Program-made: the position numbers and the translations under genes | Part shown: positions 1-6,064 of the stretch, in pieces | How positions within the stretch are numbered: the stretch's first letter is position 1 | Layout of the letters: every line of letters starts with the position of its first letter | The notes under the pieces: generated by a model | Told to the model about the DNA's origin: nothing | What the model saw: the letters and a program-made list of their open reading frames with translations, nothing else | Database searches by the model: none | Assembly: GCA_040002595.1 (NCBI GenBank) | Contig: JBDUED010000120.1 | Location: forward strand, 1-7,955 | DNA from: Dokdonella_A sp040002595 | GTDB taxonomy: Bacteria; Pseudomonadota; Gammaproteobacteria; Xanthomonadales; Rhodanobacteraceae | Direction of reading: 5' to 3' | DNA length: 7,955 nt

Positions 1-827
1 TCGGCCGCGTTGCGGCTCGCATTACCGTGATGGCAGATGAACGCGAGCGGCGTGTCCTTTGGCAGCGCCGCCAGGCGCGCATGCGAATCCGGTTCGAGTA
101 TGTCGGCGCCGGCAAATGGCGCACGTGCGCGATCCGCCGCAGGGCGCACATCGACAACGGTGATGTCGCCTGCCGCGAGGCGGCTCTTGAGCGCCTGCAC
201 GTCAAGGGATTTCACTTGCGGCGGCGCCTCGGGCAGGAAGATCGCAAGACCCTCGCCGTGCGGCGTCTGCGACCAGTCGATGGTGGCACCGCGCGCGCGT
301 TGTGCGCTGGCCAGATCGAAATGGATTTCCAGTCCGTTGGCATCGACCACGAGGTCGTTTACGCCCGCTTCGCGCAACTGGAATTGCGGCTGAAAGCGGG
401 CGTCGACAATCAGGAACAACTTCATTTCGCCGGCGTCGGCGAGCGCCGCGCGCACCTTGGCCACAGCGGCATCAGAGACAGTGATCGCCGGTGGCGTGCG
501 CTGCGGCTCGGCGACGCCGAGTGCACGGTGCAGTTCGCCCGAGTCGTACATCGACTGCACGATGTCGGCGCCCCCGACCAGTTCCCCGTCAATGTAAAGC
601 TGCGGGATCGTCGGCCAGTTGCCGAACGCCTTGATGCCTTCGCGGATCTCGGCATCGGCGAGCACGTCGACAGTTATGTAGTCATCCAGCAATGCATCGA
701 GGCGTTCTGTCGTGGCCGCCGAAAAACCGCACTGCGGAGCCTGGCGCGAGCCCTTCATGAACAGGACCACGCGATGGTCGGCGAGCAGCGTCTGAATGCG
801 CGCGCGCGTGGCGGGAGTGAGCGACAT
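1..827 (-). CDS. grxD: Grx4-family monothiol glutaredoxin fused to a rhodanese domain (3' end off window)
   Basis: 275 residues are visible from the ATG at 827 and the frame runs open off the left edge; relatives of this architecture are about 300-310 aa, so some 30 residues should be missing. Residues 1-108 are a monothiol glutaredoxin: FMKG at 23-26, active site CGFS at 33-36, the WPTIPQ cis-Pro loop at 71-76 and GGAD at 85-88. In this family the CGFS Cys and glutathione hold a bridging [2Fe-2S] cluster used in Fe-S trafficking. Residues about 114-186 resemble an A-type (IscA/HesB) fold, beginning ITVSDAA and ending GATIDW, but have no cysteine, so they cannot bind a cluster in the usual way. 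Residues about 205-275 are a rhodanese domain (VVDVRPA at 224-230, loop CHHGNAS at 265-271, GlpE-like), expected to transfer sulfur through C265. C33 and C265 are the only cysteines seen. The cytoplasmic role in Fe-S or persulfide handling is inferred. The start is preceded by only a weak ribosome site. Confidence 0.93.
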   Translation of the reverse strand, partial: MSLTPATRARIQTLLADHRVVLFMKGSRQAPQCGFSAATTERLDALLDDYITVDVLADAEIREGIKAFGNWPTIPQLYIDGELVGGADIVQSMYDSGELHRALGVAEPQRTPPAITVSDAAVAKVRAALADAGEMKLFLIVDARFQPQFQLREAGVNDLVVDANGLEIHFDLASAQRARGATIDWSQTPHGEGLAIFLPEAPPQVKSLDVQALKSRLAAGDITVVDVRPAADRARAPFAGADILEPDSHARLAALPKDTPLAFICHHGNASRNAA

Positions 828-867
828 AAGCGATTCCAGGGCGATGAAAATGAAATGATAGCCCGGA

Positions 868-889
868 GTCTGTCTTGCCGCAGACAGAC
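868..889. promoter_or_regulatory. 8-bp perfect inverted repeat upstream of the glutaredoxin gene
   Basis: Arms GTCTGTCT (868-875) and AGACAGAC (882-889) flank a 6-nt spacer, in the 100-bp gap between the aldo/keto reductase stop and the glutaredoxin start. Neither strand has a T-tract after it, so it is a poor intrinsic terminator. On the minus strand a possible -10 (TATCAT, around 856-861) lies just downstream, which would place the repeat in the promoter spacer or -35 area, where a dimeric regulator could bind. No convincing -35 is seen. The repeat is directly visible; a regulatory role is inference. Confidence 0.3.
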
Positions 890-927
890 GACGGAAACGA
901 AATGGCGATCGCGCGCCGGCGCGGCGC

Positions 928-1872
928 TCAGGCGCTGGCCTGATCCAGCCGTTCGATATCCGCGCTCGACAGGGTGAGCTTTACCGCACCGGCGAGATCC
1001 TTCACCTGTGCGACGCTGGTCGCGCTGGCGATCGGCGCCGTGACGCCGGGACGCGCCATCAGCCACGCCAGGGCAATTTGCGCCGCTGTTGCCACATGCC
1101 GATGCGCGACATCATCGAGGGCAGCAAGCACGCGCAAACCGTGTCCATTGAGATACTTTCCAACAGATCCGGCGCGCGTCGCACTTTTGCCAAGATCTTC
1201 CGCGTTGCGATATTTGCCGGTCAGGAATCCGCTGGCGAGTGCGTAATAGCAGATCACGCCGATCGAGTGTTCGCGCACGAGCGGTTCGAGTTCGCTTTCA
1301 TACGGTTTGCGTGCGACCAGGTTGTATTCGGGTTGCACCACTTCATAACGCGGCAAGCCGAAATTTTCGCTGACGCTGAGCGCTTCAGCGAGTCGCGCCG
1401 CGCTGTAATTGGAAGCACCGATCGCACGCACCTTGCCTTGCTCGATCAGGCGTGCAAACGCACCGAGCGTATCGGCGAGTGGAATCGACGGATCATCCTC
1501 GTGCGCAAAATACAGGTCGATCGTCTCGATCTGCAGACGTCGCAGCGAATCCTCGGCCGCCGCCTGGATCGTCGCAGGCGAAAGTCCCTTGTGCGTCGCC
1601 CACTTGGCCACCTTGGTTGCGATCACGACTTCGTTGCGCTTGCCGCTGTGCGCAATCCAGTTGCCGATGATCGTTTCCGATTCGCCGCCACGGTTTCCTG
1701 GCGCCCACGCCGAATACACATCGGCCGTGTCGATGAGGTTGAGGCCTGCATCGACGAACGCATCCAGCACCGCGAACGAGGTCGGTTCGTCGACATTCCA
1801 CCCGAACACATTGCCACCGAGTGCGAGCGGCTGGATGGCGAGACCGGAACGGCCGAGTGGACGTTTGCTCAT
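928..1872 (-). CDS. Aldo/keto reductase family oxidoreductase
   Basis: A 314-aa NADPH-type aldo/keto reductase of the single-domain (beta/alpha)8 barrel superfamily, typical in length for bacterial Tas/YajO-like members. The catalytic tetrad can be placed at D48 and Y53 (IDTADVY), K87 (ATKVAK) and H124 (YFAHEDD). The conserved GASN is at 152-155 and QPEYN at 180-184. No signal peptide is present, so it is cytoplasmic. The family reduces aldehydes and ketones to alcohols; the substrate cannot be told from sequence. The ATG at 1872 fits the usual N-terminus, starting a few residues before the LGRSGL strand. It lies 107 bp after the NlpC/P60 gene and 100 bp before the glutaredoxin, all on the minus strand. 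The ribosome site is weak. A 5-bp inverted repeat (CTGAC/GTCAG, 1884-1898) sits just upstream, of unknown meaning. Confidence 0.93.
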   Translation of the reverse strand: MSKRPLGRSGLAIQPLALGGNVFGWNVDEPTSFAVLDAFVDAGLNLIDTADVYSAWAPGNRGGESETIIGNWIAHSGKRNEVVIATKVAKWATHKGLSPATIQAAAEDSLRRLQIETIDLYFAHEDDPSIPLADTLGAFARLIEQGKVRAIGASNYSAARLAEALSVSENFGLPRYEVVQPEYNLVARKPYESELEPLVREHSIGVICYYALASGFLTGKYRNAEDLGKSATRAGSVGKYLNGHGLRVLAALDDVAHRHVATAAQIALAWLMARPGVTAPIASATSVAQVKDLAGAVKLTLSSADIERLDQASA

Positions 1873-1933
1873 GGCGGAACATTCTGACGCAAGGTCAGCT
1901 TGAATTGCGGGCGAATGCGCTATTTAAAAGGTA

Positions 1934-1953
1934 GCGCGGGCGATTGACCGCGC
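1934..1953 (-). terminator. Possible weak intrinsic terminator after the NlpC/P60 gene
   Basis: On the minus strand, 26 bases after the NlpC/P60 stop, GCGCGG and CCGCGC form a 6-bp all-GC stem around an 8-nt loop. Three bases later comes CTTTTAAATA. The U-tract is short and slightly displaced, so termination may be partial. It would separate the NlpC/P60 transcript from the aldo/keto reductase. Confidence 0.35.
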
Positions 1954-1979
1954 CGCGACCATGCAGCGCAGCCTCTGGC

Positions 1980-2636
1980 TCAGGACAGGACGTTTGGCCG
2001 CTTTGCGCCGGCAAAATGCTTCGCCCAATAGGCATCATCCAGACTGCTGATGCTGACTGTACGACCCGTCGATGGCGAATGGATGAAGTGTCCGTGGCCA
2101 AGATAGATGCCGACATGCGAGACACGCTTGCCGCGAATATGGAAGAACACCAGATCGCCGACCTCCAGATCGCTGCGCGCGATGGCGCTGCCGATGCGGT
2201 ATTGGCTGGCCGAGTTCATCGGCAGTTGCTGGCCGATGCTGTGCTGGAATACGTAGCGCACGAAACCGCTGCAATCAAAACCGGTCGAGGGGCTGTCGCC
2301 GCCGCGGCGATAACGGATATCGCGCAAGGTCACGGCAAAATCGGCCAGCAGTTTGCGCAAGTGGGTGCCGGGCGCAACCGCTTTGACGCGTGCCGATGCG
2401 ACAACCGCGGAATCGGCAAGCGCCGCTTCGGCCGCAGCAACGGGGGGAGCGGCGGAGGCGTCGCCGGGCACAGCATTGGGGACGGAAACGGTATCAAGGG
2501 TCGCCAGCGGCGGGTCCAGGTTCAGTTGCCAGATCGCGCCTGCAGCGGGGGCGTCATGCGAATCGATCTCGGCGGCAAACGCCGGAAATGCCAGAAAAAC
2601 AAGCAAAAACAAGGACATCATTCGCTTGAATGTCAT
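1980..2636 (-). CDS. Secreted NlpC/P60 (C40) family peptidoglycan peptidase
   Basis: 218 aa. Residues 1-21 are a Sec signal peptide: basic start (MTFKRM), a hydrophobic core rich in L/F, and cleavage likely after AFA at 19-21. There is no lipobox Cys, so the mature enzyme is probably soluble in the periplasm. Residues 22-90 are an Ala/Pro-rich spacer with no recognisable LysM or SH3 domain. The NlpC/P60 domain spans about 91-218. Its triad is C122 (FDCSGFVRYVF), H174 (SHVGIYLG) and H186 (HFIHSPS); the spacings of 52 and 12 closely match E. coli Spr/MepS. The family cuts stem-peptide bonds in peptidoglycan, usually the D-Glu/meso-DAP bond or the DAP-DAP crosslink; the exact bond is not evident here. 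The start is supported by GGGGAA six bases upstream. The 221-bp gap before it (2637-2857) shows no gene and no convincing promoter. Confidence 0.95.
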   Translation of the reverse strand: MTFKRMMSLFLLVFLAFPAFAAEIDSHDAPAAGAIWQLNLDPPLATLDTVSVPNAVPGDASAAPPVAAAEAALADSAVVASARVKAVAPGTHLRKLLADFAVTLRDIRYRRGGDSPSTGFDCSGFVRYVFQHSIGQQLPMNSASQYRIGSAIARSDLEVGDLVFFHIRGKRVSHVGIYLGHGHFIHSPSTGRTVSISSLDDAYWAKHFAGAKRPNVLS

Positions 2637-2857
2637 GCGGTGTTCCCCAGTACTGCGTGGAATAAAGACGCCGGTTGGACAGGCGGACCCTCGCGGGAGG
2701 CTGAAGGTAGCAAAGACGGCCGCAGCAGTTGTTTGGGTTGCGTTAAGGCAGCGATGCCGTCACACAATTGGACGATGACGACGTAGCGCGCCGACTTCCG
2801 AAAATCAGGGCTATCCAGTTGGGGCGATTGCCAGGCCCCAGCAGGCCTTGGGAAAAA

Positions 2858-3499
2858 TCACCTTGGCGTGCTTGACACGCGCATCGCCGCGGTGAGGATT
2901 TCATCGCTCCACAATGCGTATTGGGCGGCGGACGGATGCAAGCCATCTGCAACCAGCCACGCGGACCCGTCACCCGCATCGCGGCTGATGGCGGTGACAT
3001 CGACAAACGCTGCCCCTGCGGCAGTCGCGATGGCACAGGCCGCGCCATTGAACGCATCGATATCGACTGCGATGCGCGATGAATCGCGGCCTTGCTCTCG
3101 CGCAAAGCGCGTGACGCCCCAGTCCGGAATGGACACCACGATCACGCGCTGCGCAGATCCGCCTGCGAGTGCGCGCGCGCGTTTGAGCAACTCTGAAAAC
3201 TCGTCGCGATAATTGGCCAGGGCGCGTCCGCGGTACTGATTGTTGACGCCGATCGACAAGGTGACTTGCGCGTACGGTGGCGCGAATGTGGCAGCGTCCA
3301 TCGCTGCGGCCAGTTCGTCGGTGGTCCAGCCGGTTTGCGCGACGATCTGTGCATCGGCGATAGGAATGCCGAGCGCGCGCAGGCGCCGCACCAGTTGTGC
3401 CGGCCAGCTTTCATCGGCCTCGACACCTTCGCCGATCGTGTACGAATCGCCCAGCGCGAGAAAGCGCGGCGCAGGAGCCAATGCAGGTGCGTCAACCAT
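2858..3499 (-). CDS. SGNH/GDSL-family hydrolase (esterase or lipase-like)
   Basis: 213 aa with all four SGNH blocks: block I GDSYT with nucleophile S19, block II G57 (QTGWTTDEL), block III GVNN with N86, and block V DGLHPS with catalytic D185 and H188. The compact size matches single-domain SGNH hydrolases such as TesA/arylesterase types, which cleave ester or thioester bonds; the substrate is unknown. No signal peptide is seen: the N-terminus is Ala/Pro-rich, not hydrophobic, so it is probably cytoplasmic, unlike periplasmic TesA. The start at 3499 lacks a purine-rich ribosome site and no in-frame upstream start exists nearby. A CATATT box ends 8 bases before the ATG and might drive a leaderless transcript, but this is weak. 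It follows the aminotransferase by 51 bp on the same strand, so co-transcription is also likely. Confidence 0.92.
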   Translation of the reverse strand: MVDAPALAPAPRFLALGDSYTIGEGVEADESWPAQLVRRLRALGIPIADAQIVAQTGWTTDELAAAMDAATFAPPYAQVTLSIGVNNQYRGRALANYRDEFSELLKRARALAGGSAQRVIVVSIPDWGVTRFAREQGRDSSRIAVDIDAFNGAACAIATAAGAAFVDVTAISRDAGDGSAWLVADGLHPSAAQYALWSDEILTAAMRVSSTPR

Positions 3500-3520
3500 T
3501 TCGGGGCAATATGTCCATGC

Positions 3521-3537
3521 ACCGCCGGTTCGGCGGT
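3521..3537 (-). other. GC-rich hairpin between aminotransferase and SGNH hydrolase genes
   Basis: ACCGCCG and CGGCGGT form a 7-bp perfect stem with a 3-nt loop, in the 51-bp gap, 13 bases after the aminotransferase stop and 21 bases before the SGNH start. On the minus strand it is followed by GCATGGAC with no U-tract, so intrinsic termination is unlikely. It could stabilise the upstream message end or modulate translation of the downstream gene. The structure is visible; the role is not. Confidence 0.4.
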
Positions 3538-3550
3538 TCGGAAAGCCAAT

Positions 3551-4795
3551 TCACGCCACACGCCGACGCGATGGTGCTGATTCCGCGCAACGCAGCAGGG
3601 CCCGTTCAAGGCGGGCGAATACGTCCTCGATTACTGCCGGCTCGGGCAACAGGGTCACGCGAAAATGATTGCGCGCGGCCATGTTGAAACTTGATCCGGG
3701 CACCAGGATCACATGCTCGTGTTCGAGCAGGTCGAGCGCGAACGTTTCGTCGTCGAAGCCCGGCAGGCACGCTGGATCGACGCTCGGAAACGCATACAGC
3801 GCGCCCATTGGTGCGACCAGCGACAAGAACTCGCTGCGCGCGACGCCAGCGCATACGGCTGCGCGAGCGGCGTGCAGGCGTCCACCCGGCCGGGTCAGCG
3901 CGCCGATTTCGTTGGCGCCTTCCAGCGCCGGCTTGATCGCCCACTGCGCGGTAACGTTGCTGCACAGGCGCAAGCTGGCGAGCAGATCGAGTGCGTGCAG
4001 CAGCGGTCCAAGTCGACGTTGTGCGCCGGTCAGCGACAGCCAGCCGACACGATAACCACAGGCCAGATGCACTTTGGACAAGCCGCCATAGCTCATGCAT
4101 GGCACTTCGCCGGCGAGCGGCGCGATCGGCTCGAATTGCGCATCGTCATACAACACGCTGTCGTAAATCTCGTCGCAAAGGATGACCAGACCATGGTGTG
4201 CAGCCACTGCGACCAGCGCTTCGAGAACTTCGCGCGGATACACCGCGCCCGTCGGATTGTTCGGATTGATGATGACCAGCGCCTTGGTGCGTGGCGTGAC
4301 CAGCGCGGCGATCTCGTCGGCATCGGGCAGATGCGCGCGCTCGGACGGACACGCGTAATGCACTGGCACGCCGCCATTCAGGCGCGTCGCGGCGGTCCAT
4401 AGCGGATAGTCAGGCGCCGGGATCAGCACTTCGTCTCCGGCATTGAGCAAGGCGCGCAAACTCAGATCGATCAATTCGCTGACGCCATTGCCGATGAAGA
4501 CGCGTTCGGCGGTGGCGTCGGCGCCGTTGCGACGATGCTGCGCAGCGACGGCTTCGCGCGCTTCGGGCAGGCCTTGCTGGTGGCAGTACGCCTCGCTGTT
4601 GGGCAACGCATCTGCGATGGCGTCGCGCAAATGCTGCGGCACGCGAAATCCGAACAGGCCCGGATTGCCGATATGCAGGCGCAGGATCGACTCGCCACGC
4701 GCTTCGAGCTCGTGCGCGCGCCGGCTTAATGGACCGCGAATGTCATAGCGCACCTCGGCCAGACGACTGCCGACCGCCACTGCTGGGTGTTCCAT
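3551..4795 (-). CDS. alaA: PLP-dependent aminotransferase, AlaA-like (glutamate-pyruvate/alanine transaminase)
   Basis: 414 aa from the ATG at 4795 (E. coli AlaA is about 405). It is a fold-type I class I/II aminotransferase expected to make alanine from pyruvate with glutamate as donor, in the cytoplasm. AlaA-like signatures run throughout: VRYDIRGP near the N-terminus, HIGNPGLFGF, IGNGVSELI, PAPDYPLWTAA, INPNNPTGAVY (about 176-186), CDEIYD with D208 and Y211 for PLP binding, LSK with the Schiff-base K241, YRVGW, and the substrate carboxylate Arg in HFRVTLLP (R379). The frame stays open back to an ATG at 4885, but those 30 residues are not family-like. The 4795 start has GGGA six bases upstream and matches the homologous N-terminus. 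It is divergent from rsgA and 51 bp ahead of the SGNH gene. The AlaA assignment is by recalled similarity; another amino-acid transaminase of the same subfamily is the alternative. Confidence 0.9.
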   Translation of the reverse strand: MEHPAVAVGSRLAEVRYDIRGPLSRRAHELEARGESILRLHIGNPGLFGFRVPQHLRDAIADALPNSEAYCHQQGLPEAREAVAAQHRRNGADATAERVFIGNGVSELIDLSLRALLNAGDEVLIPAPDYPLWTAATRLNGGVPVHYACPSERAHLPDADEIAALVTPRTKALVIINPNNPTGAVYPREVLEALVAVAAHHGLVILCDEIYDSVLYDDAQFEPIAPLAGEVPCMSYGGLSKVHLACGYRVGWLSLTGAQRRLGPLLHALDLLASLRLCSNVTAQWAIKPALEGANEIGALTRPGGRLHAARAAVCAGVARSEFLSLVAPMGALYAFPSVDPACLPGFDDETFALDLLEHEHVILVPGSSFNMAARNHFRVTLLPEPAVIEDVFARLERALLRCAESAPSRRRVA

Positions 4796-4824
4796 TGCAG
4801 GTCCCGCTACAAAAAAGTCCGGCG

Positions 4825-4833
4825 ATGCTAGCA
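4825..4833 (-). promoter_or_regulatory. Candidate extended -10 promoter for the alaA-like gene
   Basis: The minus strand reads TGCTAGCAT, an extended -10 (TGn plus TAGCAT). It would start transcription near 4818, giving a leader of about 23 nt that contains the GGGA ribosome site (4802-4805). The predicted transcript would begin ACTTTTTTG, so an early U-run is present. No good -35 is found, which an extended -10 can tolerate. Prediction only. Confidence 0.4.
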
Positions 4834-4913
4834 GTGGGGCGGCACCGCTGCACGCGCCGCTGCGCGCAAAACGCAGGGTCGGCACAAACCACGGCGCGCA
4901 CGCCGATCGCGGC

Positions 4914-4919
4914 TAGAAT
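4914..4919 (+). promoter_or_regulatory. Candidate -10 box for a leaderless rsgA transcript
   Basis: TAGAAT ends 6 bases before the rsgA ATG (4926), so transcription would begin at or within a base or two of the start codon. There is no purine-rich ribosome site in the CCACCC between box and ATG. Both facts point to a leaderless message. A clear -35 is not seen at the usual spacing. Confidence 0.5.
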
Positions 4920-4925
4920 CCACCC

Positions 4926-5999
4926 ATGCTGCTGAGTCCCGATACCGAACAACGCCTCGCCCGCATTGGCTGGCGCGCGCAGGCGTTGCCGCAGGACGCG
5001 CCGTCCGCGGCAAAGCTCGCGCGCGTAGTCGCGCAACACCGTGCCGGGTACCAATTGCACGACGGCGACACGCTGTTCAACGCGCAACCGGCTGCGCGGT
5101 ATCTGAAACGCGATCTCGATCCGACGCTGCGCCCCGCCGTTGGCGATTTCGTGCTGTACGAAAGCGGCACCCCGCCGGTGATCGAATGCATCCTGCCGCG
5201 GCGCACGGAACTTCGCCGTGGCGCAGCCGGGGAAAGCCACCAGCGCCAGATCATTGCTGCCAACATCGATTCGGTGTTGGTGTTGAACGGCCTCGATGGC
5301 GACTTCAATCCAGCGCGCGTCGAGCGCTATCTGCTGCTGATCCAGGCAAGCGGCGCCGAACCCGTGCTGGTATTGACCAAGGCCGACACGAGCGATGCCG
5401 ACAGCGCGCTGGCGCAGCTGCGCGCCAGAGTGCCAGCCATTGCGATGTTTGCCATCAACGCCAAATCCGCTGACAGCGTCGCGCCGCTGCTGGTGTATCT
5501 CGGCGCGGGACATACAGCGGTGCTGGTTGGCTCGTCCGGCGTAGGCAAATCGACCTTGACAAACACCTTGCTGGGACACGAGCGCATGGCGACGGCGACG
5601 GTGCGCGAACACGACAGCCGTGGCCGTCACACGACCACGCACCGCGCACTCATCCAGCTTCCATCCGGCGGCTGCCTGATCGACACGCCGGGTATGCGCG
5701 AGCTCAAACTCACCGGTGAGGAAGAGCTTGATCGCAGCCAGTTCGCCGATGTCGACGAGCTGGCGCAAACGTGCCGTTTCGGCGATTGCGGGCATCACAG
5801 CGAACCCGGTTGTGCGGTGCGCGCGGCGCTCGCCGATGGCACACTCGACAGTGCACGCTGGCACAACTATCTGAAACTGCGCGACGAACTCGGTGCCGCT
5901 GCGGAAACACTCGAAGCGCAGCTTCGACGCAAGAGCGAGACGCGCGTGCTGACCAAGGCGCTGGGCAAGCGGCTGGGCGAAAAATACGGCAAGCGCTGA
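4926..5999 (+). CDS. rsgA: Ribosome small-subunit biogenesis GTPase RsgA
   Basis: 357 aa, close to the usual 350-360. RsgA is a circularly permuted GTPase that acts late in 30S assembly, checking the decoding site and releasing RbfA, with GTPase activity stimulated by the 30S subunit. Domains in order: an N-terminal extension and OB-fold (about 35-100), then the permuted G domain with G4 TKAD (151-154) and a G5-like NAK (178-180) before G1 GSSGVGKST (202-210), the G2-region RGRHTTTH (232-239) and G3 DTPG (253-256). The C-terminal zinc site is C283, C288, H290 and C296 in the family pattern CRFGDCGHHSEPGC, followed by a charged helical tail. All key residues are present. The 4926 start is set by the -10 box immediately upstream and the lack of an earlier in-frame start. 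The QEGLA gene follows 65 bp later. A second rsgA paralogue elsewhere in the genome cannot be excluded. Confidence 0.97.
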   Translation: MLLSPDTEQRLARIGWRAQALPQDAPSAAKLARVVAQHRAGYQLHDGDTLFNAQPAARYLKRDLDPTLRPAVGDFVLYESGTPPVIECILPRRTELRRGAAGESHQRQIIAANIDSVLVLNGLDGDFNPARVERYLLLIQASGAEPVLVLTKADTSDADSALAQLRARVPAIAMFAINAKSADSVAPLLVYLGAGHTAVLVGSSGVGKSTLTNTLLGHERMATATVREHDSRGRHTTTHRALIQLPSGGCLIDTPGMRELKLTGEEELDRSQFADVDELAQTCRFGDCGHHSEPGCAVRAALADGTLDSARWHNYLKLRDELGAAAETLEAQLRRKSETRVLTKALGKRLGEKYGKR

Positions 6000-6026
6000 A
6001 CGAAGCCACGCCGCCGCAGCGCGGTC

Positions 6027-6035
6027 TGCTATCGT
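6027..6035 (+). promoter_or_regulatory. Candidate extended -10 promoter for the QEGLA gene
   Basis: TGCTATCGT (TGn plus TATCGT) lies in the 65-bp gap after rsgA. Predicted initiation near 6042 would give a leader of about 23 nt for the ATG at 6065, or about 5 nt for a GTG at 6047. It resembles the TGCTAGCAT box proposed for the divergent alaA-like gene. There is no clear -35. Weak evidence. Confidence 0.3.
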
Positions 6036-6064
6036 CGCGGCGACTTGTGGACACGTGCTTGCGC

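Noticed and set aside
27..977. 316-codon plus-strand open frame opposite the glutaredoxin gene
   Set aside because: It is antisense to a frame with clear CGFS glutaredoxin and rhodanese motifs, has Arg-rich low-information sequence, and runs over the intergenic gap into the aldo/keto reductase.
1078..1887. 269-codon plus-strand open frame opposite the aldo/keto reductase
   Set aside because: The minus-strand frame has the full catalytic tetrad; the antisense frame is a by-product of GC-rich codon use.
1884..1898. 5-bp inverted repeat CTGAC/GTCAG upstream of the aldo/keto reductase
   Set aside because: It is short enough to arise by chance and has no supporting promoter; noted only in the gene entry.
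2761..2780. Possible CRP/Clp-like half site (TGTGA on the minus strand) upstream of the NlpC/P60 gene
   Set aside because: The second half of the palindrome does not match, so a single half site is not evidence.
1944..2786. 280-codon plus-strand open frame opposite the NlpC/P60 gene
   Set aside because: It spans the whole of a well-supported signal-peptide-bearing gene and both flanking gaps, with no recognisable domain.
2833..2850. AGGCC/GGCCT inverted repeat just after the SGNH gene
   Set aside because: The stem is only 5 bp, with a bulge if extended, and no T-tract follows on the minus strand, so it is not called a terminator.
4796..4885. 30-residue N-terminal extension of the aminotransferase
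   Set aside because: The extension is not like family N-termini, and the ATG at 4795 has a ribosome site at good spacing and a -10 box upstream that would lie inside the extension.
4743..5864. 373-codon minus-strand open frame opposite rsgA
   Set aside because: It is longer than rsgA in codons but resembles nothing, is rich in Arg, Gln and His, and rsgA has all G motifs and the zinc site.
5771..6064. 98-residue N-terminal extension of the QEGLA protein overlapping rsgA
   Set aside because: It is an out-of-frame reading of the rsgA 3' end, Arg-rich and unlike the family; the ATG at 6065 lies shortly after the rsgA stop.
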